Shown here: in pieces, positions 8,063 to 17,519 of the stretch
How positions within the stretch are numbered: position 1 is the stretch's first letter
How the letters are laid out: every line of letters starts with the position of its first letter
Source: an uncultured Clostridia bacterium
GTDB lineage: Bacteria; Bacillota; Clostridia; Oscillospirales; Acutalibacteraceae
NCBI GenBank assembly: GCA_946531445.1
Contig: CAMNAP010000003.1
Span: forward strand, 1-64,000
Direction: 5' to 3'
Length of the DNA: 64,000 nucleotides
Translations under genes and position numbers: made by a program
The notes under the pieces: generated by a model
Told to the model about the DNA's origin: nothing
Seen by the model: only the letters and a program-made list of their open reading frames with translations
Databases searched by the model: none

Positions 8063-10510
8063 ATGAACTTTAAAATTCATATTGCATACGGCTTTCACGT
8101 TAACTGCTATCACTCATACAGAGGCGATACAAACGATGAGCAGGGCTTCGGTTCGGATATAAGAATAATAAGAAAAATCATAAATACGCTTGACAGCCTC
8201 AATGCCGAAGGCATACCCGTAAAAGGCACCTGGGACAGCGAAAACTTTTTCTCGCTTGAACAGATACTTCCGGAGTACGCTCCCGATATAATTGAGGGAA
8301 TGAAGCGCCGCGTTAAAGAAAATGGCGACGAAAACATAATTATGGGCTATTCAAACGGCGCGCTCGGTGCAATGCAGGAAAATGAGCTCAAGGCTTCAAT
8401 TGAGCTTGCCGTTACAAATCCTCAGAATTCGGGACTTATTGATATTTTTGGAAAGTGTGAAAAAATCGTTCGTCCGCAGGAGGTTATGTTCACCCCGTCG
8501 CAGGTTCACACCTATAATAAGCTTGGAGTAAAGGCACTTTGCCTTTATTATTCGTGCGTTCCGTTTGACGCATTTAAAACCCTTATTCCTCTGCTTGACG
8601 ATGAAAAGGCGTTTAATCCTCTTACGTTTGAATACGAGGGGGAGGGGCTGACGGTTATACCTACCTACTCAAATGCTGACGTCTGTGACGCAGGCTGTCT
8701 TCGTGCGTGGGTTAAGGAGCTGCACCAAAAGCAGGAAAGCGGCGAAATAAACCGTGATTTATTCCTCTTTATAAATATGGACGCGGACGCAATATTCTGG
8801 GAAAGCCTGAATCTTCCCGTCATAGGAAACCGACTTGCCAACACAGACGGAATCCACGGTCTCGTAAAAGAGGTTGCCGATTTGGACTTTGTTGTATTTG
8901 ATACGCCGGGAGGTTATCTTAAGGAACATAAGGCGGTCGGTACAGTCAGCTTTACTCAGGATACTGCTGACGGAAATTTTACAGGCTATGCCTCCTGGGC
9001 TGAAAAGCCGTACAACAGAAAAATCTGGACGGCAATTGAGCGAAGCAGAACGGCAGAAAAAATAAAGCGCGATGAAACTGACTTTTTAAACAGAGTAAAA
9101 CTTCTTTCAACAACTCATTTCGGACTTGCTACTCCCGTTTTGAACATTCAGCGCGAAACAGCGGCAAACGCTCTTGCGCAGAAGCTGACTGACTTTGCAG
9201 AGGACAAGAGCGGAAAGCTTACCGTTCATAATACAAACGGTACCGCCCTCCAGTGTGTTCAGATTTCATACGCTTCAGACGTTCTGCCTGAAATAACAGC
9301 TCAGGGGCTGAAGAATTACACCGCCCTTTCAATGGGAAATGACAGCGTATTTCTCATTCTTCGTTTTGATAAGGTTAAGGAAAAATACGAGCTGTCGTCA
9401 AGACCTGCTGAAAATAAAAGCAGTGAAAGTGAGAAATACTACACTCTTGAAAGCGGTGGGGCAAGACTTGAATTTTCAAAGGACAACAGAATAAAGCGAT
9501 TCACTTTAAATAAAAAGGAAATAGGCGGCGATGACTTTCTTTCGTCTTATCTTACATACGGCAAAAAACGATATGATTTTTGTTATGACAGACTTAGGAA
9601 TATTGAAATTATCGGCGGTCGCGCCGTACAGATTTACGGAAGAATTATGCTCCCGGATGCGCGGGAGCAGGGAAGCTTTTGCTTTACATTTTTTACGTCG
9701 GAAGCTGCAGAAGGAATATTCTTAATAAGCGACGTAAGCTACCCGTACACTGCTGAACATGACGCTATCTCAACCGAAAATTCCACTCTCGGACGATACA
9801 CTGATATGAAGTGGGAAGAGACTGCGCCTCTTTGTATTTCGTTTAAAAACAATGGCGCAACATCTGTTATAAAGCGTAATTTTGAGGGAAATATATCTTC
9901 GTTTAAAACCTCGTCATACGGGGAAGCCGATGAAAGAAACAAAGCGCTTGATTCCTTTAACAATCAGCTTTCGGCGGGACTCGTCGGCCTGACGGATTCA
10001 GAAAAGGGACTTATCATTGGAAACGCGAGAAATGTTCTTTCATCTATGGCATACTGCCCGATGAGACTTGAAGAAAGCGGACAGGTAAAAATGAATCCGT
10101 TCGGAACTTTTTTCGGAAAGCAGCGCCACCACAAAAACCGCTCGGGAGACAGAATACCGCTTACATATACGCTTATAGCGCCGCAGGGAAAAAGCCTTGC
10201 TCCTGCGTATAACGGAAGCCGCGAACGCTCTGTAATTTGTATGCTTGCGTTTGAGGGCACAACGCCCGACGGTGAGAAACTCAGCGAGCTTCTCGCGTTT
10301 TCAGACGGCGCATACGTTACGGGAAACGACGGGGGACTTGCTCCGTTTTACGGTGAAAACGTTACTGTGCGACGTGCTGACAACAGGCTTGAAAACGCAA
10401 AGATTCACTCGCCGCTTCTCAGCGGAATAAAGGGTAATCTCGGAAAATATGCTGTGCGCGGAGTAAAGGCAATTGCTTATATTGTTCGCCGCCAGCGAGA
10501 AGCGAAATAG
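8063..10510 (+). CDS. Large GH38/GH57-like glycoside hydrolase (putative alpha-mannosidase-type)
   Basis: An 815-residue protein without signal peptide. The N-terminal region (about 1-300) looks like the beta/alpha barrel shared by GH38, GH57 and polysaccharide deacetylases: GFHVNCYHSYRGD, then GTWDSENFF, and later TGYASWAEKPYNRKIWTAIE, which resembles the SWAEKP-N-LWT-IE segment of GH38-type enzymes. The C-terminal 400 residues look like beta-sandwich domains. Start at 8063 is set by GGGAGGGG; the track's upstream start lies within the promoter. It precedes a second GH31 by 29 bp in the same direction, so the two are probably co-transcribed. Superfamily placement is moderate; the exact family and substrate are uncertain. 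Confidence 0.6.
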   Translation: MNFKIHIAYGFHVNCYHSYRGDTNDEQGFGSDIRIIRKIINTLDSLNAEGIPVKGTWDSENFFSLEQILPEYAPDIIEGMKRRVKENGDENIIMGYSNGALGAMQENELKASIELAVTNPQNSGLIDIFGKCEKIVRPQEVMFTPSQVHTYNKLGVKALCLYYSCVPFDAFKTLIPLLDDEKAFNPLTFEYEGEGLTVIPTYSNADVCDAGCLRAWVKELHQKQESGEINRDLFLFINMDADAIFWESLNLPVIGNRLANTDGIHGLVKEVADLDFVVFDTPGGYLKEHKAVGTVSFTQDTADGNFTGYASWAEKPYNRKIWTAIERSRTAEKIKRDETDFLNRVKLLSTTHFGLATPVLNIQRETAANALAQKLTDFAEDKSGKLTVHNTNGTALQCVQISYASDVLPEITAQGLKNYTALSMGNDSVFLILRFDKVKEKYELSSRPAENKSSESEKYYTLESGGARLEFSKDNRIKRFTLNKKEIGGDDFLSSYLTYGKKRYDFCYDRLRNIEIIGGRAVQIYGRIMLPDAREQGSFCFTFFTSEAAEGIFLISDVSYPYTAEHDAISTENSTLGRYTDMKWEETAPLCISFKNNGATSVIKRNFEGNISSFKTSSYGEADERNKALDSFNNQLSAGLVGLTDSEKGLIIGNARNVLSSMAYCPMRLEESGQVKMNPFGTFFGKQRHHKNRSGDRIPLTYTLIAPQGKSLAPAYNGSRERSVICMLAFEGTTPDGEKLSELLAFSDGAYVTGNDGGLAPFYGENVTVRRADNRLENAKIHSPLLSGIKGNLGKYAVRGVKAIAYIVRRQREAK

Positions 10511-10539
10511 AACTGATTAACTCTGGTAGGAGTGATAAT

Positions 10540-12492
10540 ATGAATAATCTTAAAACGGGAAAAGGCTTTGTGATTTTTGAAAAGGACAAGGAGCTTATAA
10601 GAATTTCGGCGTGCGCTGAAAATGCAATCAGATTTGAGGCGTTTCCTTCAAAGAGTATAATTGAAGAAAACTATACTCTTATGCCGATTGAAACTGAGTG
10701 CAAAGTTGAAGAAAAAGAGCACAGTTTTAAGCTTTTTACAGAGAAAATCTGCGTACAGCTTGAAGATAACGGCAAGCTTACTTTCTATAAAAACGGTGAG
10801 GTAATAATTGAAGAAAAGCCCGAGCTTACTTTTAATTCGGGCTTCAGGTATTTTGAGAGCATAGGCGACGGACTGTATACAGCGCGCGAAACATTTGAAG
10901 CGCGCGAGGGAGAGCATTTTTACGGACTCGGTCACGAGTCAAGCGGCTGCTTTGATTTAAAGGGCTGTTCGTTTGATTTACGTCACGTTAACGCAAAATG
11001 TACTATTCCGTTTGTATATTCCTCGCTCGGCTACGGCTTTATCTGGAACAGCCCTTCAACGGGACACGCTGATTTTTCAAACAACAGAACGCGCTGGAGC
11101 TCTGACGCAACAGATAAAATTGACTATGTTGTTATTGCGGGGACGCCAAAAGAGGTTGCCTCAACGCTTGCCGACTTAACGGGACACGCCCCCGTTATGC
11201 CGCACTGGGCTACGGGCTTCTGGCAAAGCAGACTGAGATACGAAACTCAGGAGGATTTGCTTGAGGTTGCAAGAAGATACAAAAAAGAGGAAATTCCGCT
11301 TTCTGCAATTGTCTGTGATTATTTTCACTGGACCGAGCAGGGCGACTATAAATTTGACCCGCAGTACTGGGGCGATGTCAGAGCTATGACGGACGAGCTT
11401 CACGAAATGGGAACGAAGCTTGTCGTTTCTGTATGGCCTACAATAAATGAAAACAGCGAAAATTTTGAGTATATGGACAAAAACGGTATGCTCATAAAAA
11501 CCGCTGACGGCAGCGGAAAGGTGTTTGATTTTTACGGTAGGCAGGCTGAAATTGACGTTACAAATCAAAAAACAAGGGAATTCGTTTTTGACAAGCTGAA
11601 TAAAAACTATCTTGAAAACGGAGTTGACGAGCTCTGGTTTGACGAGGCTGAGCCTGAAATTCACCCCGAGAATTTTTCAAATCTGATTTTCAGTATAGGC
11701 AGGGGCGACAAGGTTGGCTTGCTCTACCCGTATTACTACGCAAAAATGGCGTATGACGGAATGAGAAAGAACGGAAAAGAAACTCCCGTAACTCTTATCA
11801 GATGTGCATACCTGGGAAGTCAGAAATACGGAGCGCTTGTATGGAGCGGCGATATTCCGTCTGATTTCAGAACGCTGTCAGCACAGGTTAAGGCGGGGCT
11901 TAATATGGCTGTGTGCGGCATACCCTGGTGGAATACGGACATAGGCGGCTTTTACGGCGGCGATACACAGAGTGAGGAATTCAGAGAGCTTATCGTCCGC
12001 TGGTTCCAGTTTGGCGTGTTCTCTCCCGTAATGAGACTTCACGGAAACCGAAACCGCCACGGTGAAAGAAAGCGCGATGTTAAAGAGGCTACAGGCGACC
12101 CGAATGAAATCTGGAGTTTCGGCGAGAAAAATTTTGAAATCCTTAAGGATTTAGTCTTTCTGCGTGAGCGGCTGAGACCATATATTGATGAGCAGATGAA
12201 ATTTGCCTCTGAAAAAGGTTACCCCGTTATGAGACCGATGTTTTTTGAATATCCCGAGGATGAAAACTGCTACTCCCTCGGTGAACAGTATATGTTCGGA
12301 AGTGATATACTTTTTGCTCCGATAGTTAACAGAGGACAGAAAGAAAAAACAGTATATCTGCCCGAAGGGGAATGGCTCCTTACTAAAAACGGCAAAAAAT
12401 ATACTACAGGATTTTATACTGTAGAAGCAGAGATTGACGAGTATATCGCGTTTGTTAAAAACGGAGCCGATGTTATTAAAGCGTTTAAATAA
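10540..12492 (+). CDS. Glycoside hydrolase family 31, alpha-xylosidase/alpha-glucosidase-like
   Basis: A 650-residue GH31 enzyme. Order: N-terminal beta domain (about 1-190, FYGLGHESSGCFDLKG), catalytic barrel with the nucleophile Asp in LWFDEAEPE near residue 360 and the acid/base Asp in VWSGDIPSDF near residue 430, then RWFQFGVFSPVMRLHG and the C-terminal beta domains. No signal peptide. GGTAGGAGTG precedes the ATG. It is downstream of the GH38/57-like gene in the same operon and followed by a strong terminator. It differs from the other GH31 in the nucleophile loop (FDEAEPE versus IDWQQG), so the two probably act on different linkages. Known relatives remove alpha-xylose or alpha-glucose from the non-reducing end. 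Confidence 0.9.
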   Translation: MNNLKTGKGFVIFEKDKELIRISACAENAIRFEAFPSKSIIEENYTLMPIETECKVEEKEHSFKLFTEKICVQLEDNGKLTFYKNGEVIIEEKPELTFNSGFRYFESIGDGLYTARETFEAREGEHFYGLGHESSGCFDLKGCSFDLRHVNAKCTIPFVYSSLGYGFIWNSPSTGHADFSNNRTRWSSDATDKIDYVVIAGTPKEVASTLADLTGHAPVMPHWATGFWQSRLRYETQEDLLEVARRYKKEEIPLSAIVCDYFHWTEQGDYKFDPQYWGDVRAMTDELHEMGTKLVVSVWPTINENSENFEYMDKNGMLIKTADGSGKVFDFYGRQAEIDVTNQKTREFVFDKLNKNYLENGVDELWFDEAEPEIHPENFSNLIFSIGRGDKVGLLYPYYYAKMAYDGMRKNGKETPVTLIRCAYLGSQKYGALVWSGDIPSDFRTLSAQVKAGLNMAVCGIPWWNTDIGGFYGGDTQSEEFRELIVRWFQFGVFSPVMRLHGNRNRHGERKRDVKEATGDPNEIWSFGEKNFEILKDLVFLRERLRPYIDEQMKFASEKGYPVMRPMFFEYPEDENCYSLGEQYMFGSDILFAPIVNRGQKEKTVYLPEGEWLLTKNGKKYTTGFYTVEAEIDEYIAFVKNGADVIKAFK

Positions 12493-12495
12493 TGA

Positions 12496-12548
12496 ATAAA
12501 GCGTTGCGCTGACCCGCTTGTCACAAGGAGGTCAGTGCAACGCTTTAT
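12496..12548. terminator. Long intrinsic terminator between convergent genes
   Basis: A 19-bp stem with one G-U pair (ATAAAGCGTTGCGCTGACC with GGTCAGTGCAACGCTTTAT) is followed by a T-rich tract. It serves the GH31 operon and probably also the minus-strand gene that ends at 12556. Confidence 0.85.
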
Positions 12549-12555
12549 ATTTTGC

Positions 12556-13455
12556 TTATTTTTTTATTAATGTAGACGGAAGAGCAAATACCTTATCGTT
12601 TGTTTCCCCGTTTGATAAATAATCGGTGATAACAATTTCTGTATCAGATTTTTCTTCAAATACAGCATATACATTTGGGTCGATTTGCTTATCAGTTCCG
12701 TTTGAAAGGAAGAGCTTATTGTCTTCAACCTTGAAATTACCGCTGATATTAGTTTCTTGAGCGGTCTTTTCATAAGTGTAATCAGCAAGTGAATCATCTA
12801 TATATTCGTCAAGCTTTTTTCCCAGACTTGCTTCAAGCAGCGCTGTAATTTCTTCATCCGAATACGATGAGAAAGCGGGGTACTGATTTCTTGTTGAAGC
12901 AATTGTTGCTTTCTTTAGCGCTACTTTGTAATCTGACATCATCTTATCATATGAATCTTTATTTATTTCAGCTTTATAAGTGTTGTCTTCGTTGAAAACG
13001 AAATCAACAGTAAACTCATATTTGAAATCGTCGCCGAGATATTTTGCGTTTTCTCCGAAGCTCTCTTTAAATTTTTCGGTTAAATCCTGATTGGACGACC
13101 ATTCTCCGTAAAACTTCTTTTCGGGCTTAGAGCCTGCAAGAAATAATGCGCCGACAATTGCAATTATAAGCACTGCGGCGATAATCCCTATTACAGCGCC
13201 GTTGCTCTTTTTCTTGACCTGAGTCTGAACAGGAGCGCCGCCAAACTGCTGCTGAGGAACCTGCTGGTAGGGCGGCTGTTGCTGATAAGGCTGCTGAGGA
13301 ACCGCCTGCTGATAAGGCTGCTGATAGGGCGTTTGCTGATAAGGTTGTTGCTGATAGGGTTGCTGAGGTACTGCTTTGGGAATAGGTGGCTGCGGGGGAT
13401 TGTTTACCGTAGCGTTTTGATTGTTCATAGCATTAGGATTATAGTTTTCATCCAT
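12556..13455 (-). CDS. Single-pass membrane protein with PYQQ-repeat cytoplasmic tail
   Basis: A 299-residue protein. Residues 1-80 are low-complexity Pro-Gln-Tyr repeats (PYQQQ units), followed by a basic KKKSNG stop and one membrane helix (AVIGIIAAVLIIAIVGALFL, about 85-105). The outside domain of about 190 residues includes GEWSSNQDLTEKFKESFG and is acidic and lysine-rich; no catalytic motif was recognised. Such Pro/Gln/Tyr tails are common in Firmicute membrane proteins carrying an extracytoplasmic DUF. The start has GGAGG 8 nt upstream. It probably ends a three-gene operon with the zinc-ribbon protein and the phosphopantetheinyl transferase (56-bp gap). Function unknown. Confidence 0.75.
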   Translation of the reverse strand: MDENYNPNAMNNQNATVNNPPQPPIPKAVPQQPYQQQPYQQTPYQQPYQQAVPQQPYQQQPPYQQVPQQQFGGAPVQTQVKKKSNGAVIGIIAAVLIIAIVGALFLAGSKPEKKFYGEWSSNQDLTEKFKESFGENAKYLGDDFKYEFTVDFVFNEDNTYKAEINKDSYDKMMSDYKVALKKATIASTRNQYPAFSSYSDEEITALLEASLGKKLDEYIDDSLADYTYEKTAQETNISGNFKVEDNKLFLSNGTDKQIDPNVYAVFEEKSDTEIVITDYLSNGETNDKVFALPSTLIKK

Positions 13456-13511
13456 AATAAAACCTCCATTATTCTTTAAAAATTACTTTTACTAATCCGT
13501 TTAAAATCTTA

Positions 13512-14123
13512 TTATGTCAAATCAATTGATGTGTCTGTATGAAGCCTTGTGAATATTCCCACAGCGTAGCCGTTATAAAAAAAGCTGTGAATGTTATGTC
13601 TTAAATCGCTGTCAAAAATGCATATTGATTTAAAATCGGTTATGCCCGTGCCGATAAATTTGAAGTACGCCTCTTTAAAAGTCCAGACTTCAAAAAACCT
13701 TTTTTCTTTTTCACTTTTGGAAATACTGCTGTCGGACACATACTCAAGCTCTTTTTGGGTACACACCTTATTTATTAAACTGTCGCTTACCGGCTTGATT
13801 TTTTCAATGTCAACGCCCACTTCAGACGAGCTGATTGCTGCAATAACAAGGTCATTGCTGTGGCTTATACTGAAGTGAATATCAGCGTTTTGGATAAACG
13901 GCTTTCCGTTTTCATCGGCCTGAATAATTATGTCATTTTTATCCTTGCCCGTTTCGTCGGCTATCAGCTTTTTAACGAGCATTTCTCCCGCAACCGAAAG
14001 ACGCTTGTCTTTATCAAAACGGTATGCTGACAGCCTTTCCTTTTTTTCGTCTGACATCAGCGAATAATAGCGGAAATATTCCTCATCAGTCAGATTATTT
14101 ATATCAAAAAATCTGTACTTCAT
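13512..14123 (-). CDS. Sfp-type 4'-phosphopantetheinyl transferase
   Basis: A 203-residue Sfp/Gsp/HetI-family transferase, which loads the phosphopantetheine arm from CoA onto carrier proteins. The two family signatures are present: VGVDIEKIKP near residue 100 and FEVWTFKEAYFKFIGTG near residue 145, which carry the magnesium- and CoA-binding acidic residues. No carrier protein, NRPS, PKS or fatty-acid synthase gene is in this window, so the target is elsewhere. It lies between two membrane-protein genes in one direction with gaps of 28 and 56 bp. Its ribosome binding site is weak (only AT-rich sequence before the ATG), suggesting low expression. Confidence 0.88.
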   Translation of the reverse strand: MKYRFFDINNLTDEEYFRYYSLMSDEKKERLSAYRFDKDKRLSVAGEMLVKKLIADETGKDKNDIIIQADENGKPFIQNADIHFSISHSNDLVIAAISSSEVGVDIEKIKPVSDSLINKVCTQKELEYVSDSSISKSEKEKRFFEVWTFKEAYFKFIGTGITDFKSICIFDSDLRHNIHSFFYNGYAVGIFTRLHTDTSIDLT

Positions 14124-14151
14124 ATTATTTTAATTGCAGCTAAAGGTGTGT

Positions 14152-15807
14152 TCAGAGCTCTTCATCTTCGTCAATTATTTCAAAATCAGCAATGCTGTCA
14201 TTTTCTGACTCAGCTTCTTCTTCGCCGTCAACAATTTCAAAATCACCGAGGTCGCTTAAATCACCGAGGTCGCCGTCCTCATATTCAAAGTATTCGCCCT
14301 CGCCGTCATCATAGGTTAAATCCTCGCTTGCGAACAGTTTGTCAAGAACTATGTCAAAGAATTCGCCGAGGTCGCCGTTATCTTTGTCTGCGGGCTCCTT
14401 GTATCCCTTAAGGTCTGCGGAGTTTTTAAGTGAGGTATCGGCAGAAAGCGTCATAAAAGCTCCGCTTTCGTCTGTAAGCTCGGCATTTATTAAATATGTT
14501 TTTTCAGCCGACATTTTTATTTCTGCGGATACTTCGCCCGAGTTGATTGTCAGCGATATGTCGCCCGTCGGAACCTCAATTCCGTTTACCTTATCAACGC
14601 TGAGGTTGTCTGACTTGATTTTAAGAAGCTCTTCGCCCTCCTGAGTCATACTGAATTCAGCTTTTGTCTTTTTGCCCTTGCTTTCTTTAAGATAGCCGTA
14701 CTTAAGATAAGCGACACCTTCTTCACTGAACGTTATATTTACTGATTTTGATTTGCTTTCAGATTCGGTAATAATTGTTGCAGTTTCTTCGCCAAAGATA
14801 AGCTCCCTCTGGATTACTTCGTGACTGTTTTTATAATATACGGTATATTTCACTGCTGTTTCGCTGTCGTCGGCAGACTGTGCCTCTTCTCTGAACTCTT
14901 CAACGGCAGTGGGGATATTACTGAAATATCCGTCAATTATATCCTCTGTGCCTTCAAGGTCTGTTGCGCCTGTAATATCAGAAATGATTTTTGTCAAATC
15001 CTCGTTATCCTTGAAAAGAGCCTTAAGGTTTTCAGCTAATCCGCTCTCCTTTGAAGCGAGCGTTTCCAGAGCCTCTGCCATAAGAAGGCAGTAATCCTTT
15101 TCAGTGAGCGAAACCGTAACTGTGCGGCAGTTAAAGCCAAGAGCCTCGGCCTTTGAAACGGTGATATATTCGCTCATATTTTTCTTTTCAAATTTTTTTA
15201 TAACGGGGTATAAATCAGTAAGAGTTTTAACCGCCTGAGTTGTGTCAATTTTACTTGAGGCGTTAACTACATTAACCGTCTTGTCGGTTATATCGGGAGC
15301 CTTTACGGACAGCTTTCCGCCGCTTCCGTTTGCTGTAATTTCACCCGATTCGTTTCCGAAATAATCAACAGAAGCATTAGCCGTCCATTTCTTTTTGCCC
15401 TTGTCATAAGAGTATTTTACATTTGCCTGTGAGGTTCCGTCCTCGCCTGCGTCAAGGGTAACTTTTGAATCAACGGTAATATTTTTGGATTTAATTAGCG
15501 GCGTGAATTTTTCATCTTTAATTATTGAAGAAGCCGTGCTTACCTCGGTAAGAGCGTAATAATTTACCTCGCCGAGATATGCGCGCAAAAGCTGATATCT
15601 CATTGTAAAAGCTACAACCGCCGCAATAATTAAAACGCCGAGAACTGCTCCGATTATTATTAAAGCTTTCTTTTTGCTATGCTTTTTCGGGGAGGGGGTG
15701 ATAGCGTTCTCAGTAACAGAATTCTGAACGCTTTCAACGGGAGCCCCGCAGCTCTGACAGAACTTTTCACCTTCACCGATTGGCGCGTTGCATTTACTGC
15801 AGTTCAT
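14152..15807 (-). CDS. Zinc-ribbon, single-pass membrane protein
   Basis: A 551-residue protein starting with a zinc ribbon (MNCSKCNAPIGEGEKFCQSCGAP, two CxxC knuckles), then a basic KKHSKKK stretch and one membrane helix (ALIIIGAVLGVLIIAAVVAF, about 48-68). The outer domain of about 480 residues is beta-rich with many KxSVDKxxG-like elements, and the last 60 residues are very acidic (DDGEGEYFEYEDGDLGDLSD). No enzyme motif was recognised. The start has ACGGAGGT and a good promoter lies upstream. It heads the operon zinc-ribbon protein, phosphopantetheinyl transferase, PYQQ membrane protein. Zinc-ribbon/TM/DUF proteins are frequent in gut Clostridia but mostly uncharacterised. Confidence 0.75.
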   Translation of the reverse strand: MNCSKCNAPIGEGEKFCQSCGAPVESVQNSVTENAITPSPKKHSKKKALIIIGAVLGVLIIAAVVAFTMRYQLLRAYLGEVNYYALTEVSTASSIIKDEKFTPLIKSKNITVDSKVTLDAGEDGTSQANVKYSYDKGKKKWTANASVDYFGNESGEITANGSGGKLSVKAPDITDKTVNVVNASSKIDTTQAVKTLTDLYPVIKKFEKKNMSEYITVSKAEALGFNCRTVTVSLTEKDYCLLMAEALETLASKESGLAENLKALFKDNEDLTKIISDITGATDLEGTEDIIDGYFSNIPTAVEEFREEAQSADDSETAVKYTVYYKNSHEVIQRELIFGEETATIITESESKSKSVNITFSEEGVAYLKYGYLKESKGKKTKAEFSMTQEGEELLKIKSDNLSVDKVNGIEVPTGDISLTINSGEVSAEIKMSAEKTYLINAELTDESGAFMTLSADTSLKNSADLKGYKEPADKDNGDLGEFFDIVLDKLFASEDLTYDDGEGEYFEYEDGDLGDLSDLGDFEIVDGEEEAESENDSIADFEIIDEDEEL

Positions 15808-15837
15808 ATCTATACCTCCGTTTTTTTCTACAGCTTC

Positions 15838-15866
15838 AGTATAACAGTTATTATAAAATGTATCAA
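15838..15866 (-). promoter_or_regulatory. Promoter of the zinc-ribbon membrane protein operon
   Basis: Minus strand: TTGATA, 17-nt spacer, TATACT, ending about 30 nt before the ATG at 15807. Confidence 0.7.
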
Positions 15867-15868
15867 GT

Positions 15869-15898
15869 AAAAAATAAAGCCGTACGGCTTTATTTTTT
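15869..15898 (-). terminator. Intrinsic terminator after the M32 peptidase
   Basis: A perfect palindrome around GCCGTACGGC with AAATAAA/TTTATTT arms begins at the peptidase stop codon and has T tracts on both sides. Confidence 0.85.
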
Positions 15899-17409
15899 CA
15901 GAAGTATATTTTATTGTATTTGTTTTTTAGATACTGAATATAGTAATCTGTATCAAACTCTTCGCCGAGAACTCTGTCAAGAAGCCGGGCGGGTGTGTAA
16001 AGACTGCCGTGCTTCCAGATGTTTTCGCGGTTCCAGTCATTAATCGGTTTAAAGTCGCCCTTTGCGATACAGCCGAAAACGTCAACTGTTTTTTCCATTT
16101 TAGCGAGAAACTGAGCGCCGTATGCGTTGCCGAGCGCGTAAGACGGGAAATAGCCTACTAGTCCGCCTGACCAGTGGCTGTCCTGAAGAACGCCGTGTTT
16201 ATCGTCGGGCACGTCAACGCCGAGGTATTCCTTATATAATCTGTTCCACTCTTTCGGCAGGTCCTTAACCTCAAGCTCGCCGCTGAAAATACGTTTTTCA
16301 AGCTCATATCTTATCATAACGTGGAGGCTGTAAGTGAGCTCGTCAGCCTCTGTTCTGATTAACGACGGCTGAGCCTTGTTAACTGCAATATAAAGGTCGT
16401 GCGCTGTTTTGCCCTCCATTTCCTTTTGGAAAAGCTCGCAGAGCTTCGGGAAGATGAAGGTGCAGAACTCCTCGCTTCTTCCTATAATATTCTCGTAAAA
16501 CCTGCTCTGGCTTTCGTGAATGCTCATTGACGTTCCGCCGTCAAGTACGGTGTATGCAAGGTCGTCGTCAGAGCCTGTATCGTAAAGCGCGTGGCCGCCC
16601 TCGTGTATTACGCTGTACATTGAGCATACAAAATCGTCTGTGAAATAATGAGTTGTAATGCGCTCGTCAAGGTGAGAGCCGAGACTTGTTGTAAATGGGT
16701 GCTCTGTTGTTGAAAGACCGACGTGGCTGAGGTCAAGCCCCATTGTTTCCATAAGATAATAAGATAGCTCTTCCTGCTTATCCTCCGGGAAATTGCCGAA
16801 ACGGATACTGTCGTCAACCTGTGGAACAGCGGAAATCTTTTTAAGAAGGGGAACTATTTCACTTCTCAGTTTTTCAAAGAAAACGTCAAGAGTTTTCTTT
16901 GTAAGCCCCTCCTCATAGTCTGAAAGACAGTGGTCGTAAGGGTCCTTGTCTGGCTCAATGTATAAAGCGAAGCGCTTTGTCGTTTCAAATATCTTTTCAA
17001 GATACGGACGAAACATCTCAAAGTCGGAGGCTTCCTTTGCCTTGTGCCATACGGCGTCAGCCTTTACAACAAGCTCCTCATAGGCGATGTATTCGTCAAT
17101 CGGGATTTTCTTCATATTGCGTATATCCTTGAGCATAAGATATACAATTCTTTTTTCTTTTTCGCTGAGTGATTCCTTAACAGAGTCAAGATATTCAAGC
17201 AAATCAGCAGTTTCGTCTGATGTGCTCAGTCTGTAAATCTCGCCTGAAAGAACAGAAAGCGAAACTGCGCGGTTGTCTGCAGTTTCAGATGGTGCGGTTG
17301 TTGCACCGTCGTACTGAAGAAGTCCTGCAGCGTGCTCGTAAGCTGCAAGCTTTAACTGAAGCTCTTTTAATTCCTCAAGCGCTTTATCAAGTGTATATGT
17401 TTTTTCCAT
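15898..17409 (-). CDS. M32-family metallocarboxypeptidase (Taq type)
   Basis: A 503-residue carboxypeptidase Taq. The zinc motif is HEGGHALYDTG (HEXXH) near residue 265, followed by the family signature SIHESQSRFYEN about 30 residues later, which supplies the third ligand. M32 enzymes are cytoplasmic metal-dependent carboxypeptidases that trim C-terminal residues from peptides; length of about 500 is standard. AAGGAGAC lies before the ATG, a good promoter is at 17441-17469, and a terminator follows the stop, so it is a single-gene unit. Role: peptide turnover. Identification is firm. Confidence 0.95.
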   Translation of the reverse strand: MEKTYTLDKALEELKELQLKLAAYEHAAGLLQYDGATTAPSETADNRAVSLSVLSGEIYRLSTSDETADLLEYLDSVKESLSEKEKRIVYLMLKDIRNMKKIPIDEYIAYEELVVKADAVWHKAKEASDFEMFRPYLEKIFETTKRFALYIEPDKDPYDHCLSDYEEGLTKKTLDVFFEKLRSEIVPLLKKISAVPQVDDSIRFGNFPEDKQEELSYYLMETMGLDLSHVGLSTTEHPFTTSLGSHLDERITTHYFTDDFVCSMYSVIHEGGHALYDTGSDDDLAYTVLDGGTSMSIHESQSRFYENIIGRSEEFCTFIFPKLCELFQKEMEGKTAHDLYIAVNKAQPSLIRTEADELTYSLHVMIRYELEKRIFSGELEVKDLPKEWNRLYKEYLGVDVPDDKHGVLQDSHWSGGLVGYFPSYALGNAYGAQFLAKMEKTVDVFGCIAKGDFKPINDWNRENIWKHGSLYTPARLLDRVLGEEFDTDYYIQYLKNKYNKIYF

Positions 17410-17440
17410 TTTTGTCTCCTTAAAAAAGTTTTCTTCGGAT

Positions 17441-17469
17441 ATCTTATCACAGCCTCAGTATAATTTCAA
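17441..17469 (-). promoter_or_regulatory. Promoter of the M32 peptidase gene
   Basis: Minus strand: TTGAAA, 17-nt spacer, TAAGAT, 31 nt before the start. Confidence 0.65.
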
Positions 17470-17519
17470 TATTACAACTTTGAGCAAAAGTAAAAAGGCG
17501 TTGGAGCGATTTTACCTTT

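Noticed and set aside
13250-13380. Short-period repeat resembling a CRISPR or satellite
   Set aside because: It is in frame and encodes the PYQQ repeats of a membrane protein; there are no spacers of constant length.
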